Assembly: GCF_030124145.1 (NCBI RefSeq)
Contig: NZ_JASKMS010000002.1
Location: 248,001 to 312,000 of the forward strand
DNA length: 64,000 nt
DNA from: Streptomyces sp. 378
GTDB lineage: Bacteria; Actinomycetota; Actinomycetes; Streptomycetales; Streptomycetaceae
Direction of reading: 5' to 3'
Shown here piece by piece: positions 41,585 through 48,963 of this stretch (positions are counted from its first letter, which is position 1; each line of letters starts with the position of its first letter). The notes below the pieces were generated by a model. That model did not search any database. It worked only from the letters and a program-made list of their open reading frames with translations, and was not told the origin of the DNA. The translations under genes were made by a program, and so were the position numbers.

Positions 41585-42412
41585 ATGGACAGGATGAAGC
41601 CGCGTCTGGGAACGGTTCAGGAGACTCTCCTCATCCCGCTGTACGCGCGCGCCGTGGAGAACCGCAGGGAATCTCCCCTGCTGCGCGACGCCCGGGCCGA
41701 GGAGATCGTCGCCGCGATCGACTACGACTTCGCACGCTTCGACGGTCTGCCCAGCCTCACCGGCGCGATGTTGCGCACCCTGCTCTTCGACCGTTGGGTG
41801 GCGGACTTCCTGGCCGCACACCCCGACGGAACCGTGGTCGAGATCGGCACCGGACTGAACACACGCTACGAGCGGGTCGACAACGGCCGGGTCACGTGGT
41901 TCGACCTCGACCTGCCCGACGCGATCGCTCTGCGCGCCCACTTCTTCGCGGACACCGCGCGGCGGACGATGATCGCGGCCTCGGTGACCGACGAGGCATG
42001 GACCACCGAGGTCGCCTCTCGAACCGACGGGCCGTATCTCTTCGTGGCGGAGGCCGTGCTGCCCTACCTGCACGAGCCCGATGTCCGTCGAGTCGTCGAT
42101 CTCCTCTCCGGCCGTTTCCCGGGTGCACTGCTGGCACTCGACACCGCCGGTCCCGGCTTCTTCGACACCCAGGAACAGCACGACGCCCTCGGCAAGGTCG
42201 CGGCCCGCATGCACTGGTACTGCCCCGACCCGGCCGGACTGGCCGCTTGGCGGCCGGGCGTCCAGGTGCTGGCGTCGCACACGCTCACGAGCCTTCCCGG
42301 CCCTCTGGTAGACGAACTGCCGGTCTCCTACCAGGAGACGCTGTCCGCGCTCGCCGCACAGCGGCTCCCCCAAGCCGAGGGCTACCGGCTCAATCTCCTG
42401 CGCCTGCCCTGA
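41585..42412 (+). CDS. PPM1/LCMT-family O-methyltransferase
   Basis: A 275-aa SAM-dependent methyltransferase of the leucine-carboxyl-methyltransferase-like family (also seen as TcmP-type enzymes). The signatures are a long N-terminal helix with R residues (ENRRESPLLRDARAEEI), the SAM loop VVEIGTGLNTRYER, then WFDLDLPDAIALRA. ATG 41585 follows GGGAGG. It lies 74 bp after the GTPase gene and may share its transcript. The substrate is not apparent. Confidence 0.85.
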   Translation: MDRMKPRLGTVQETLLIPLYARAVENRRESPLLRDARAEEIVAAIDYDFARFDGLPSLTGAMLRTLLFDRWVADFLAAHPDGTVVEIGTGLNTRYERVDNGRVTWFDLDLPDAIALRAHFFADTARRTMIAASVTDEAWTTEVASRTDGPYLFVAEAVLPYLHEPDVRRVVDLLSGRFPGALLALDTAGPGFFDTQEQHDALGKVAARMHWYCPDPAGLAAWRPGVQVLASHTLTSLPGPLVDELPVSYQETLSALAAQRLPQAEGYRLNLLRLP

Positions 42413-42490
42413 CACCGCGAAGCGTGTGTCGATCCTCAGAAACCCGCGAGGGTTGACCGACCGGAGGCAGGAGGGCGGCATACGCCGGGC

Positions 42491-42532
42491 GAGCTCCTGG
42501 CCGCGACTCCGCCGAGACGCGGCCAGGAGCTC
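42491..42532. terminator. Bidirectional terminator hairpin
   Basis: A perfect 15-bp stem (GAGCTCCTGGCCGCG with CGCGGCCAGGAGCTC) around a 12-base loop lies between the convergent methyltransferase and rpsN genes. Confidence 0.85.
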
Positions 42533-42555
42533 CGTCCACTACGAGAACTCCGGTG

Positions 42556-42861
42556 CTACCAGGACGACTTGGTGACCCCGGGAAGGAAGCCGGCGTGGGC
42601 CTGCTCCCGCATGCGGACCCGTGACAGGCCGAACTTCCGCAGGTGGCCGCGCGGCCGCCCGTCCACGCTGTCACGGTTGCGCACGCGGGTGGCACTGGCG
42701 TTGCGGGGCTGGCGCCGGAGCTCTTCCACGGCTGCCCGGCGTTCGGCGTCGGTGGAGGACGGCCGGCGGATGATCTCCTTCAGCTCCGCCCGTCGGGCCG
42801 CGTACCGCTCGACGATCGCCTTGCGCTTGTCGTTCTGCGCGATCTTGCTCTTCTTGGCCAT
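42556..42861 (-). CDS. rpsN: Ribosomal protein S14, zinc-independent paralogue
   Basis: A 101-aa S14 of the long, cysteine-free type ([20 protein letters not shown] at the start, GVTKSSW at the end). The short zinc-ribbon S14 carries CxxC pairs that are absent here. The start overlaps the rpmB stop by one base (TGATG), so the two are co-translated. Production under zinc starvation is expected from the upstream Zur box. Confidence 0.95.
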   Translation of the reverse strand: MAKKSKIAQNDKRKAIVERYAARRAELKEIIRRPSSTDAERRAAVEELRRQPRNASATRVRNRDSVDGRPRGHLRKFGLSRVRMREQAHAGFLPGVTKSSW

Positions 42862-43097
42862 CAGACCTTCACTCCCCGGGCGCGGATGCGGGCCACCGCG
42901 GCCTCGATTCCGATGCTGTCAACGGTCTTGATCGCCTTCGCGCTGAGCGTCAGCCGGACGTACCTGCCCCCGCTCGGCAGCCAGTAGCGCTTGCGCTGGA
43001 TGTTGGGGTCGAAGCGGCGCGAGGTGCGCCGGTGCGAGTGGGAGATGGTGTTGCCGAAGCCCGGCTTGGTGCCGGTCAATTGGCAGTGGGCGGACAA
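42861..43097 (-). CDS. rpmB: Ribosomal protein L28, zinc-independent paralogue
   Basis: A 78-aa L28. The likely start is TTG at 43097 (product M-S-A-H-C-Q-L-T-G), with AAAGGTAGG upstream; an open frame reaches further to 43193 but that part crosses the Zur box and is not L28-like. Only one cysteine is present, so no zinc ribbon. The body contains [20 protein letters not shown], characteristic of L28. Confidence 0.93.
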   Translation of the reverse strand: MSAHCQLTGTKPGFGNTISHSHRRTSRRFDPNIQRKRYWLPSGGRYVRLTLSAKAIKTVDSIGIEAAVARIRARGVKV

Positions 43098-43137
43098 GGT
43101 CGTGCCTACCTTTCGTCGGACGGCCAGTTTTTGGTAA

Positions 43138-43152
43138 TGGAAACCATTCCCA
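43138..43152 (-). promoter_or_regulatory. Zur box upstream of rpmB-rpsN
   Basis: On the coding strand TGGGAATGGTTTCCA, a near-perfect 7-1-7 palindrome with 11 of 15 matches to the Zur consensus, 41 bp before the TTG start. Confidence 0.8.
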
Positions 43153-43331
43153 TATAGTACCCACACGGCTCGCCCCGGGATACGCCCGATCATCTAGCCG
43201 CTCCACCGCGGGGACCTGAGCGGCGACTCACGCCCGGTCCGGTGACGCTCGGGACCGGCCACGGAATTCGGCCCTGCACGAGTCCGCGGACAACGCCCGG
43301 AGGGCAGCGGGCGGCTGGCAAGCTACCGGCT

Positions 43332-43889
43332 GTGACAGCTCATGAGGTGCGGAATCCCATCACCGCACAGATCAGCCGGGCCGACGACGCCACCGCCGAC
43401 ATTCGGAGGGAACTCACCGCATGCTGGGCGGCGGTCATCAACGCCGGGGGAGCCGTCGTGCCGATGGACTGCCCACTCCCGCCGGTAACGGACGCCGCGC
43501 TCCGGCCGGCGGTCGAGAGGATCACGCGTGACCTGTCCCCGGACCGGAGCAGACTCCTTCTGGCGAGGGTGGACGGCGCGCTCGCGGGCTGGATGCTGCT
43601 GCGCCGCGAGCAGCACCCTCTCGTGGCCCACTGCGGCATCGTGAACCACGTCCAGACACATGTCCGCTTCCGGGGCAGGGGTGTGGGGACCGCACTGCTG
43701 CGACGCGCCGGCGACGTCGCGCGCGACGACATGGGCCTGGAGCGGCTGCAGCTCGCCGTGCGGTCCGGCCTCGGGCTCGAGGACTTCTACCGCAAGGCGG
43801 GCTGGACCGAGGTCGGCCGGTGGCCGGGCGCGCTGCGTGTGGCGCCCGGTGACGACCGGGACGAGATCCTGATGAGCCTGGCCCTCTGA
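43332..43889 (+). CDS. GNAT-family N-acetyltransferase
   Basis: A 185-aa GCN5-type acetyltransferase from GTG 43332. The acetyl-CoA loop is FRGRGVGTALLRRA, preceded by the beta-bulge strand NHVQTHV; LEDFYRKAGWTEVGR near the C-terminus is the typical motif B region. It is convergent with the methyltransferase downstream (22 bp apart). The substrate is unknown. It may or may not be part of the zinc regulon; the nearest Zur box faces the other way. Confidence 0.85.
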   Translation: MTAHEVRNPITAQISRADDATADIRRELTACWAAVINAGGAVVPMDCPLPPVTDAALRPAVERITRDLSPDRSRLLLARVDGALAGWMLLRREQHPLVAHCGIVNHVQTHVRFRGRGVGTALLRRAGDVARDDMGLERLQLAVRSGLGLEDFYRKAGWTEVGRWPGALRVAPGDDRDEILMSLAL

Positions 43890-43911
43890 AGCGTCTTTCT
43901 CCCCTGCGGGC

Positions 43912-44712
43912 TCACGGCCCGGCGGGAGCACGGCCCCCGCGAGCGTCGTCCATGACCGCCACCAGTACGGCGCTGTCGCCGTACTGCCAGACCGGCGCCA
44001 CATGGGCGAAGCCCGCCCGGCGCAGCAGTTCGGCGTGGCGGCACACCGTCATCTCCTCGTCGCCCCCGCTCCCGGCGTGCGCCGCCTGGCGCCGTCCGCG
44101 TTCGTCGAGCAGGTCGGCCAGTTCGGGGTCCCGGGCCGCGGCGTCCCACCAGGACCGCCAGTCCTCCTCGGCGGGTCCGCCCGTACGCTCGGACCTGCGA
44201 CGGCCCACATGGGCGGTGAGGGCCGAGCACGGTGCGGCGCCCGGCGGGAAGTGGTCGCCGTTGACGAGGACGCCGCCGGGGCGGAGCAGGGACGCCAGTG
44301 AGCGGTACGTGCGCAGCAGGTCCTGCTCGGGCAGGTAGTGCAGCGCGGTCGACGAGACGGCGGCGTCCAGGGGGCGTCGCAGTGCGAGGGCGTCGGTCCA
44401 GCCCTCCTCGCCGATGACGGTGTCGACGTAGCGTGCGGCGTCGGCATGGTGCGTCCGACCCAGTTCCAGCAGCAGGGGATCCATGTCCGCCGCGACGATC
44501 TCGGCGTGCGGAAAGCGGGCGGCGAGCCGGGCGGCCAGGGAGCCGGGGCCGCACCCGAGATCGAGCAGGAGGGGACGGTCACGGCCGGCGGTGATGTGCT
44601 CGACGACGTCCGCGATCACGGTGAACCGCTCCTCGCGGTCCACCGCGTACCGCTGCTGCTGTCGTTCCCAGCGCTCCACCCACATCCGGGCCGTCGCCAT
44701 GCTCACGCCCAT
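43912..44712 (-). CDS. Class I SAM-dependent methyltransferase under a Zur box
   Basis: A 266-aa Rossmann-fold methyltransferase. Motif I is LLLDLGCGPGSLAARLA, with the acidic ribose-binding residue in IVAADMDP and a post-I HYLPEQDLLRTYRSLASLLRPGG helix-strand. I prefer ATG 44712 (GAGGTGG nine bases before) to the more upstream GTG 44754, which has no ribosome-binding site and lies only 15 bases from the Zur box. The gene follows the biosynthetic operon on the same strand but has its own operator, so it is probably an on-demand tailoring enzyme of the same pathway. Confidence 0.8.
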   Translation of the reverse strand: MGVSMATARMWVERWERQQQRYAVDREERFTVIADVVEHITAGRDRPLLLDLGCGPGSLAARLAARFPHAEIVAADMDPLLLELGRTHHADAARYVDTVIGEEGWTDALALRRPLDAAVSSTALHYLPEQDLLRTYRSLASLLRPGGVLVNGDHFPPGAAPCSALTAHVGRRRSERTGGPAEEDWRSWWDAAARDPELADLLDERGRRQAAHAGSGGDEEMTVCRHAELLRRAGFAHVAPVWQYGDSAVLVAVMDDARGGRAPAGP

Positions 44713-44769
44713 CGCTTGCGCCACCTCATCCGTCTCTCGTCCGTCCGTAGGCACAGACGAATCTACAGG

Positions 44770-44784
44770 TGGAAACGGTTATCA
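44770..44784 (-). promoter_or_regulatory. Zur box upstream of the methyltransferase
   Basis: TGGAAACGGTTATCA (plus strand) has 7-1-7 symmetry and 11 of 15 matches to the Zur consensus. It occupies the 38-80 bp gap between the desulfurase-like gene and the methyltransferase. Confidence 0.7.
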
Positions 44785-44792
44785 GTTGCCAT

Positions 44793-46019
44793 TCACGCGA
44801 ACGAGGCCAGAACGCCCAGCAGGCGATCGATCTCCTCCGCCGAGTTGTACACGTGCAGGCTCACCCGTACCGAACCGTCCCGCTCGTCGGCTCCGGCCTG
44901 GCAGAGGCTGTCGGCGCGCACCATGAAGCCGTGACTGTAGAGGATGAACCCGAGGTCGTCCGAGGGGATGTCGCGGTGGCGGAAGGTGACGATGCCGTGG
45001 CGGCGCTGGGCCGCGGGGAGCGCGGAGTCGGCGGCCAGGCTCGCCGGGCAGCCGAGGACCTCGTACGCGCCGAGGTGCCTGAGCCGGTCCGTCAGCCGGG
45101 TGGTGAGCGTGGTCGTCCAGTGGGCGATCCGCTCGACTCCGGCCGTGTCGAGCCAGTCGAGCGCGGCCCGCAGGGAGGCGATGCCCACCGTGTTGGGCGT
45201 GCCCTGCCAGCCGCCCGGCCGGAACACGGGCCCCCGGGCGTTGCGCGCCCAGACCGCCCCCGATCCGGGCAGGGCCATCGCCTTGTGCCCGGAGAAGACC
45301 ACGAAGTCGGCGTCGAGGGACGGATCGTCGAGGTGGACGGGCAGGTGGCCGACGCTCTGCGCCGCGTCGAGGCAGATCGGTACGTCCGGGCCGACCGCCG
45401 CGCGGATGCGGTGCACGTTCATGTCACCGCCATAGACGTGGTGGACGTGGGTGGCGGCCACGAAGCGGGTCCGCGGGCCCACGGCCTCGTCCAGGGCCCG
45501 GTGGTCGTAGTCACCGGAGAGCGGCTGGTACGGCAACGCCCTTACTCGGACGTCGACACCGCGCTCGGCCAGCAGCCGCCGGGCCTCGAGCCAGGGGTCC
45601 AGATTGGCCCGGTGGTCGGCGTGGGGCACGAGGATCTCGTCGCCGTCGGTGAGGTACGGGACGAGCCAGTCGCGGGCGACGGTGCGCAGTCCCTCGGTGG
45701 TGCCGCCGGTGAAGTGGACGCCGGAGCGGTCCGGTTCGGGGTCGTGGAGGAACTCCTTGACCCGCCCCCGGGTCGATTCCACCAGTTCCGTGGTCCGGTT
45801 GGCCCAGGGGTAGGTGCCGCGGCCCGCGTTGGCGTTCGACGTCGTGAGATAGGTCTGGACGGCCTCCAGTACGGCGCGGGGTTTCTGGGACGTCGCCGCG
45901 CTGTCGAGGTACGCCAGCTCGGGATGGTCGGTGATGATCGGGAACTGCTCCCTCAGGTCCCGCTGCCAGGAGAGGTCTTCCTCACCGTCCGTCCCGGGAA
46001 GCGGCGGTGCCGCGCTCAC
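44793..46019 (-). CDS. Class V PLP enzyme, cysteine-desulfurase-like
   Basis: A 408-aa fold-type I PLP enzyme of the SufS/Csd group. It shows ELAYLDSAATSQKPRAVLEA near the start, HVYGGDMN, LDAAQSVGHLPV and the PLP lysine in FSGHKAMALPG. SufS-like proteins take sulfur or an amino group from cysteine-type substrates. Start GTG 46019 overlaps the preceding stop (GTGA). It is the third gene of a three-gene operon with a decarboxylase and a cysteine synthase. Being beside a rhodanese-bearing partner suggests sulfur handling, but a role as C-N or C-S lyase in product assembly is equally possible. Confidence 0.85.
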   Translation of the reverse strand: MSAAPPLPGTDGEEDLSWQRDLREQFPIITDHPELAYLDSAATSQKPRAVLEAVQTYLTTSNANAGRGTYPWANRTTELVESTRGRVKEFLHDPEPDRSGVHFTGGTTEGLRTVARDWLVPYLTDGDEILVPHADHRANLDPWLEARRLLAERGVDVRVRALPYQPLSGDYDHRALDEAVGPRTRFVAATHVHHVYGGDMNVHRIRAAVGPDVPICLDAAQSVGHLPVHLDDPSLDADFVVFSGHKAMALPGSGAVWARNARGPVFRPGGWQGTPNTVGIASLRAALDWLDTAGVERIAHWTTTLTTRLTDRLRHLGAYEVLGCPASLAADSALPAAQRRHGIVTFRHRDIPSDDLGFILYSHGFMVRADSLCQAGADERDGSVRVSLHVYNSAEEIDRLLGVLASFA

Positions 46020-47353
46020 TCGCGCACCAGCGGCGCGCCCGCGTCCCGCCAGGCGACGATCCCGCCGTCGAGGCTGCGGACGTCCGGGTGGCCCATCCGG
46101 GCCAGCGCGGCGGCGTAACGCAGCGACTTCTCCCCGACGGGGCAGGCGAGCAGCACGGGAGTGCGCTTGCTGAAGGGCATCCCGCCGCGGAGCAGGTCCT
46201 CGAACACCTCGTCGACGATGTTGACCGAGCCCTCGATGTGCAGGGCGGCATAGGCGTGCGGGCTGCGCAGGTCGACGACGAGCGGTCGGGGGTCGCCCGC
46301 AGCGGTCCAGCGCCGGGCGTCGTCGACGCCGATGACGCGGGCCTCCGCGCGGGCTTCGGCGTCGGTGACGGCCGTCGCCGAGCGCCCCCGGTCCGTGCGG
46401 CCCAGGAGTTCCGGACGTCGCTGACGCACATAGCTGAGGTAGCTCTCGGCCCGGTCGCAGACGATGAAGACCGCCGTCCGGCGCTCCCCCGTGTCGTCCA
46501 GCTCGGCGTCGGCGTGCCGCAGGTGCCGGACCGCTCCCTGGTAGGCGGCGCCTCCGGTCGGCCCCGACAGCAGTCCGCAGCGCCGGATCAGGGTGAGCAT
46601 CCCGTCGATGGCCTCCCCGGAGGTCACCGACTCGATGGCGTCGTACGTCGCCGGGTCGAACAGGCCGACCTGGTGCACCTCGTCGATGGTGCGGATGCCG
46701 GGGATGAAGTCCGACTTGTGGGCGACCAGGCCGAGGACGCGCACCCGCGGGTCGTGCTCGCGCAGGACCCTGGCGACACCGGTCGACGAACCCGCCGTGC
46801 CCACGCAGGCGACGAACCAGTCCGGCACCCGCCCGTCCAGGTCCTTCACTATCTCGGGACCGGTGCCCGCCGCGTGCGCCTCGACGTTGCGCGGGTTGAA
46901 GTACTGGTCGGTGTGCAAATAGGTGCTCCCCGGGTCGGAGAGCGCCTGATGGAAGTGCGTCAGCGGGTCGTCCGTGTCGGTCGGGTCGAGGCACTCGCTG
47001 CGCCCGGGGAGTTCCTCTATCTCCGCGCCGAGGAGCAGGAGGAGTTCCTTGATCTCGGGTACGCGCATGCGGTTGGTGACGCTCTTGAACCTCAGCCCGT
47101 GCATGCCGGCCAGCAGGGCCAGGGCCTTGGCGGTGTTGCCGCTGGAGAGCTCCACGACCGTGCCGTCGCCGCCGGCGGCCGCCTCCAGATGAGGCCGGGC
47201 CATGTGCCAGGCGGGCCGGTCCTTGACGGAACCGAAGGGGTTGAGCATCTCCAGCTTGGCGTAGAGGTCGATGTGGCGCAGCCCGTGCACGGCGGGATCG
47301 ATGCGCACCAGGGGTGTGTTGCCTATGGCCTCGGTGATGCTGTCGTACCTCAT
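46016..47353 (-). CDS. Cysteine-synthase-like PLP enzyme fused to a rhodanese domain (SbnA-like)
   Basis: A 445-aa two-domain protein. Residues 1-~320 are a fold-type II PLP enzyme: ITEAIGNTPLVRI, the PLP lysine K44 in NPFGSVKDR, SSGNTA and GTAGSSTGVARVL. The C-terminal ~100 residues are a rhodanese domain (VVDLRSPHAYAALHIEGSVN) with the active cysteine in LLACPVGEKS. The N-domain resembles the siderophore enzyme SbnA, which makes 2,3-diaminopropionate precursors, as well as cysteine synthases. The rhodanese would transfer sulfane sulfur. ATG 47353 overlaps the decarboxylase stop (ATGA). The fusion is unusual and suggests a sulfur-bearing building block. Confidence 0.88.
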   Translation of the reverse strand: MRYDSITEAIGNTPLVRIDPAVHGLRHIDLYAKLEMLNPFGSVKDRPAWHMARPHLEAAAGGDGTVVELSSGNTAKALALLAGMHGLRFKSVTNRMRVPEIKELLLLLGAEIEELPGRSECLDPTDTDDPLTHFHQALSDPGSTYLHTDQYFNPRNVEAHAAGTGPEIVKDLDGRVPDWFVACVGTAGSSTGVARVLREHDPRVRVLGLVAHKSDFIPGIRTIDEVHQVGLFDPATYDAIESVTSGEAIDGMLTLIRRCGLLSGPTGGAAYQGAVRHLRHADAELDDTGERRTAVFIVCDRAESYLSYVRQRRPELLGRTDRGRSATAVTDAEARAEARVIGVDDARRWTAAGDPRPLVVDLRSPHAYAALHIEGSVNIVDEVFEDLLRGGMPFSKRTPVLLACPVGEKSLRYAAALARMGHPDVRSLDGGIVAWRDAGAPLVRE

Positions 47354-48846
47354 GCGGTGGTTCCCCTCAAGGGTGTGATCGGCCAGTAGTCCTCGTCCGG
47401 GCACCAGCGCCAGGAGTCGCCCTGGCGCTCCACCGCGACCGTCCGCGCGATGGGCTGCCGCTGTGCGTGGTGGGCGTGGAAGTCCATGGCGTATCCGGCG
47501 GTGTTGGCGAAGGCCAGCAGATCCCCCTCACGCGGCAGCCTGGGCAGGAACACCAGGCGACGGGTGATGAGATCGCCTTCCAGGCACAGGTTGCCGGTGA
47601 GGTAGACGCCGACCGGTGCCTCGTCACCGGCCGCCGCTTCGCCGCGTGGCAGCAGCACGGGGTCCACGAGCACTCCGTGCTCCTCGAGGCTCATGTCTCC
47701 GGCGTTCATGCCGAGGCGCACGAGGTGGTGGCCGGAGTCCGTGTCAGCGGGCCGGACGTCCAGCACCCGCGCGAGCGACAGCCCGCACTGGTCGACCAGG
47801 GAACGACCGGGTTCGATGTGGAGATCGTGGAGGTGTTCCAGGAGGAGGGTGGCCGACGGCCGGCCCAGCGCCGGCGCGGGGAGGGAGAGGAGCTCGTCGA
47901 GGTACCCGGGGCCGGCGGTGGGACGGTACGCCGGGTACAGCGCGGCGGCCCCGCGCACCGTGCCGCCCTCGTTGCGCAGCCCGTAGCCGTGACCGCGCCA
48001 GGTCATCGGCGGGCGCACACCGAGCACGGCCTCGGTCAGCGCGGTGGTCCACCGCTCCCACTCCCCCGCCTCGGCGACGTAGCCGACGCCGAAGCCGCCC
48101 CCGATGTCGAGGGCGCGCGGCGCGAGTCCCCGGGCCCGGCACTGGTCCAGGAACAGCACGCACTGCTCCAGCGCCCGCGCCTTCTCCTCCACGCCGGTGG
48201 TGTCCAGGTGGTAGGCGGCGCCGGTGAACTCCACGGCGTCCGCGTTGCGTTCGAGCGCCGACAGCAGCGCCTGGGTGTCCCGTACCGGGGTGCCGAAGCG
48301 GCTGCGTCGGGAGAGCATCCGCGTGCCCGCTCCCCCGTGGCCGTCGGCGGACTCGAAGCCGGACAGGCGCACCAGTACGGCGACCCGGCCGAGACCGTGC
48401 GAGCGCACCAGGCCGGAGAGCCGTTCCAGTTCTCCCGGCGAGTCGAGGTTCACCGTCGCGCCCACGCGGGCCGCCAGCCAGAGGAATTCGGCGTCCTTGG
48501 GGCCGGTGGCCATGATGCGGTCGCCGGTGAATCCACAGCCCAGTGCGTGCTTCAGCTCCTCCAGGGAGGCGACGTCGACGCCGACGGCGGCCGGGTCCTC
48601 GGCCGCCAGTCTCCGTACCAGGGCGCTGGAGCGGTTCGCCTTGTGCGCGAAGTACACGCGTCCGGCCAGATGGTGGCGGCGGAAGACGGAACGGAAGCGG
48701 GCGGTGTTCTCCGCGACGGCCTCGGGGAGCAGCACATGGAGCGGTGACCCCAGGGCGTCGACGAGCGAGTGCAGGAAGGGCCGGTCCGCCAGCAGTGCGG
48801 CGAGCGGCGGATCCACCCTCGGCCTCAGGTACAAGGGCGCATCCAC
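47350..48846 (-). CDS. Type III PLP-dependent decarboxylase (SbnH/LysA-like)
   Basis: A 498-aa alanine-racemase-fold decarboxylase. The PLP lysine is K69 in VYFAHKANRS, the glycine-rich phosphate loop is DIGGGFGVGY, and the C-terminal barrel ends in the active-site region NAGDMSLEEH and YLTGNLCLEGDLI. Relatives include diaminopimelate decarboxylase and SbnH, the decarboxylase of staphyloferrin B assembly. GTG 48846 follows GGGAGGGG. It is the first gene of the three-gene PLP operon, 117 bp after the exporter genes. The substrate is probably an amino acid or an amino-acid conjugate of the pathway. Confidence 0.87.
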   Translation of the reverse strand: MDAPLYLRPRVDPPLAALLADRPFLHSLVDALGSPLHVLLPEAVAENTARFRSVFRRHHLAGRVYFAHKANRSSALVRRLAAEDPAAVGVDVASLEELKHALGCGFTGDRIMATGPKDAEFLWLAARVGATVNLDSPGELERLSGLVRSHGLGRVAVLVRLSGFESADGHGGAGTRMLSRRSRFGTPVRDTQALLSALERNADAVEFTGAAYHLDTTGVEEKARALEQCVLFLDQCRARGLAPRALDIGGGFGVGYVAEAGEWERWTTALTEAVLGVRPPMTWRGHGYGLRNEGGTVRGAAALYPAYRPTAGPGYLDELLSLPAPALGRPSATLLLEHLHDLHIEPGRSLVDQCGLSLARVLDVRPADTDSGHHLVRLGMNAGDMSLEEHGVLVDPVLLPRGEAAAGDEAPVGVYLTGNLCLEGDLITRRLVFLPRLPREGDLLAFANTAGYAMDFHAHHAQRQPIARTVAVERQGDSWRWCPDEDYWPITPLRGTTA

Positions 48847-48895
48847 GTGAGACCCCTCCCGGTGTCGGCCGACCGTCGTCCGGACGATCGTTCGG

Positions 48896-48910
48896 GAGTA
48901 GTCGTTTCCA
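48896..48910 (-). promoter_or_regulatory. Weak Zur-box-like half site before the PLP operon
   Basis: On the coding strand TGGAAACGACTACTC: the left half is identical to the methyltransferase box, the right half is poor (8 of 15 overall). Listed only because it lies in the single gap before the PLP operon. Confidence 0.25.
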
Positions 48911-48936
48911 GGTAAACCCGCCGCTAAGCCTCACCG

Positions 48937-48951
48937 GCCCGGATACCGGGC
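48937..48951 (-). terminator. Short GC hairpin between exporter and PLP genes
   Basis: GCCCGG-ATA-CCGGGC, a 6-bp stem with a 3-base loop, 12 bp past the last ABC gene. Too small to be sure of termination. Confidence 0.35.
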
Positions 48952-48963
48952 GGCGTCCCGGGC

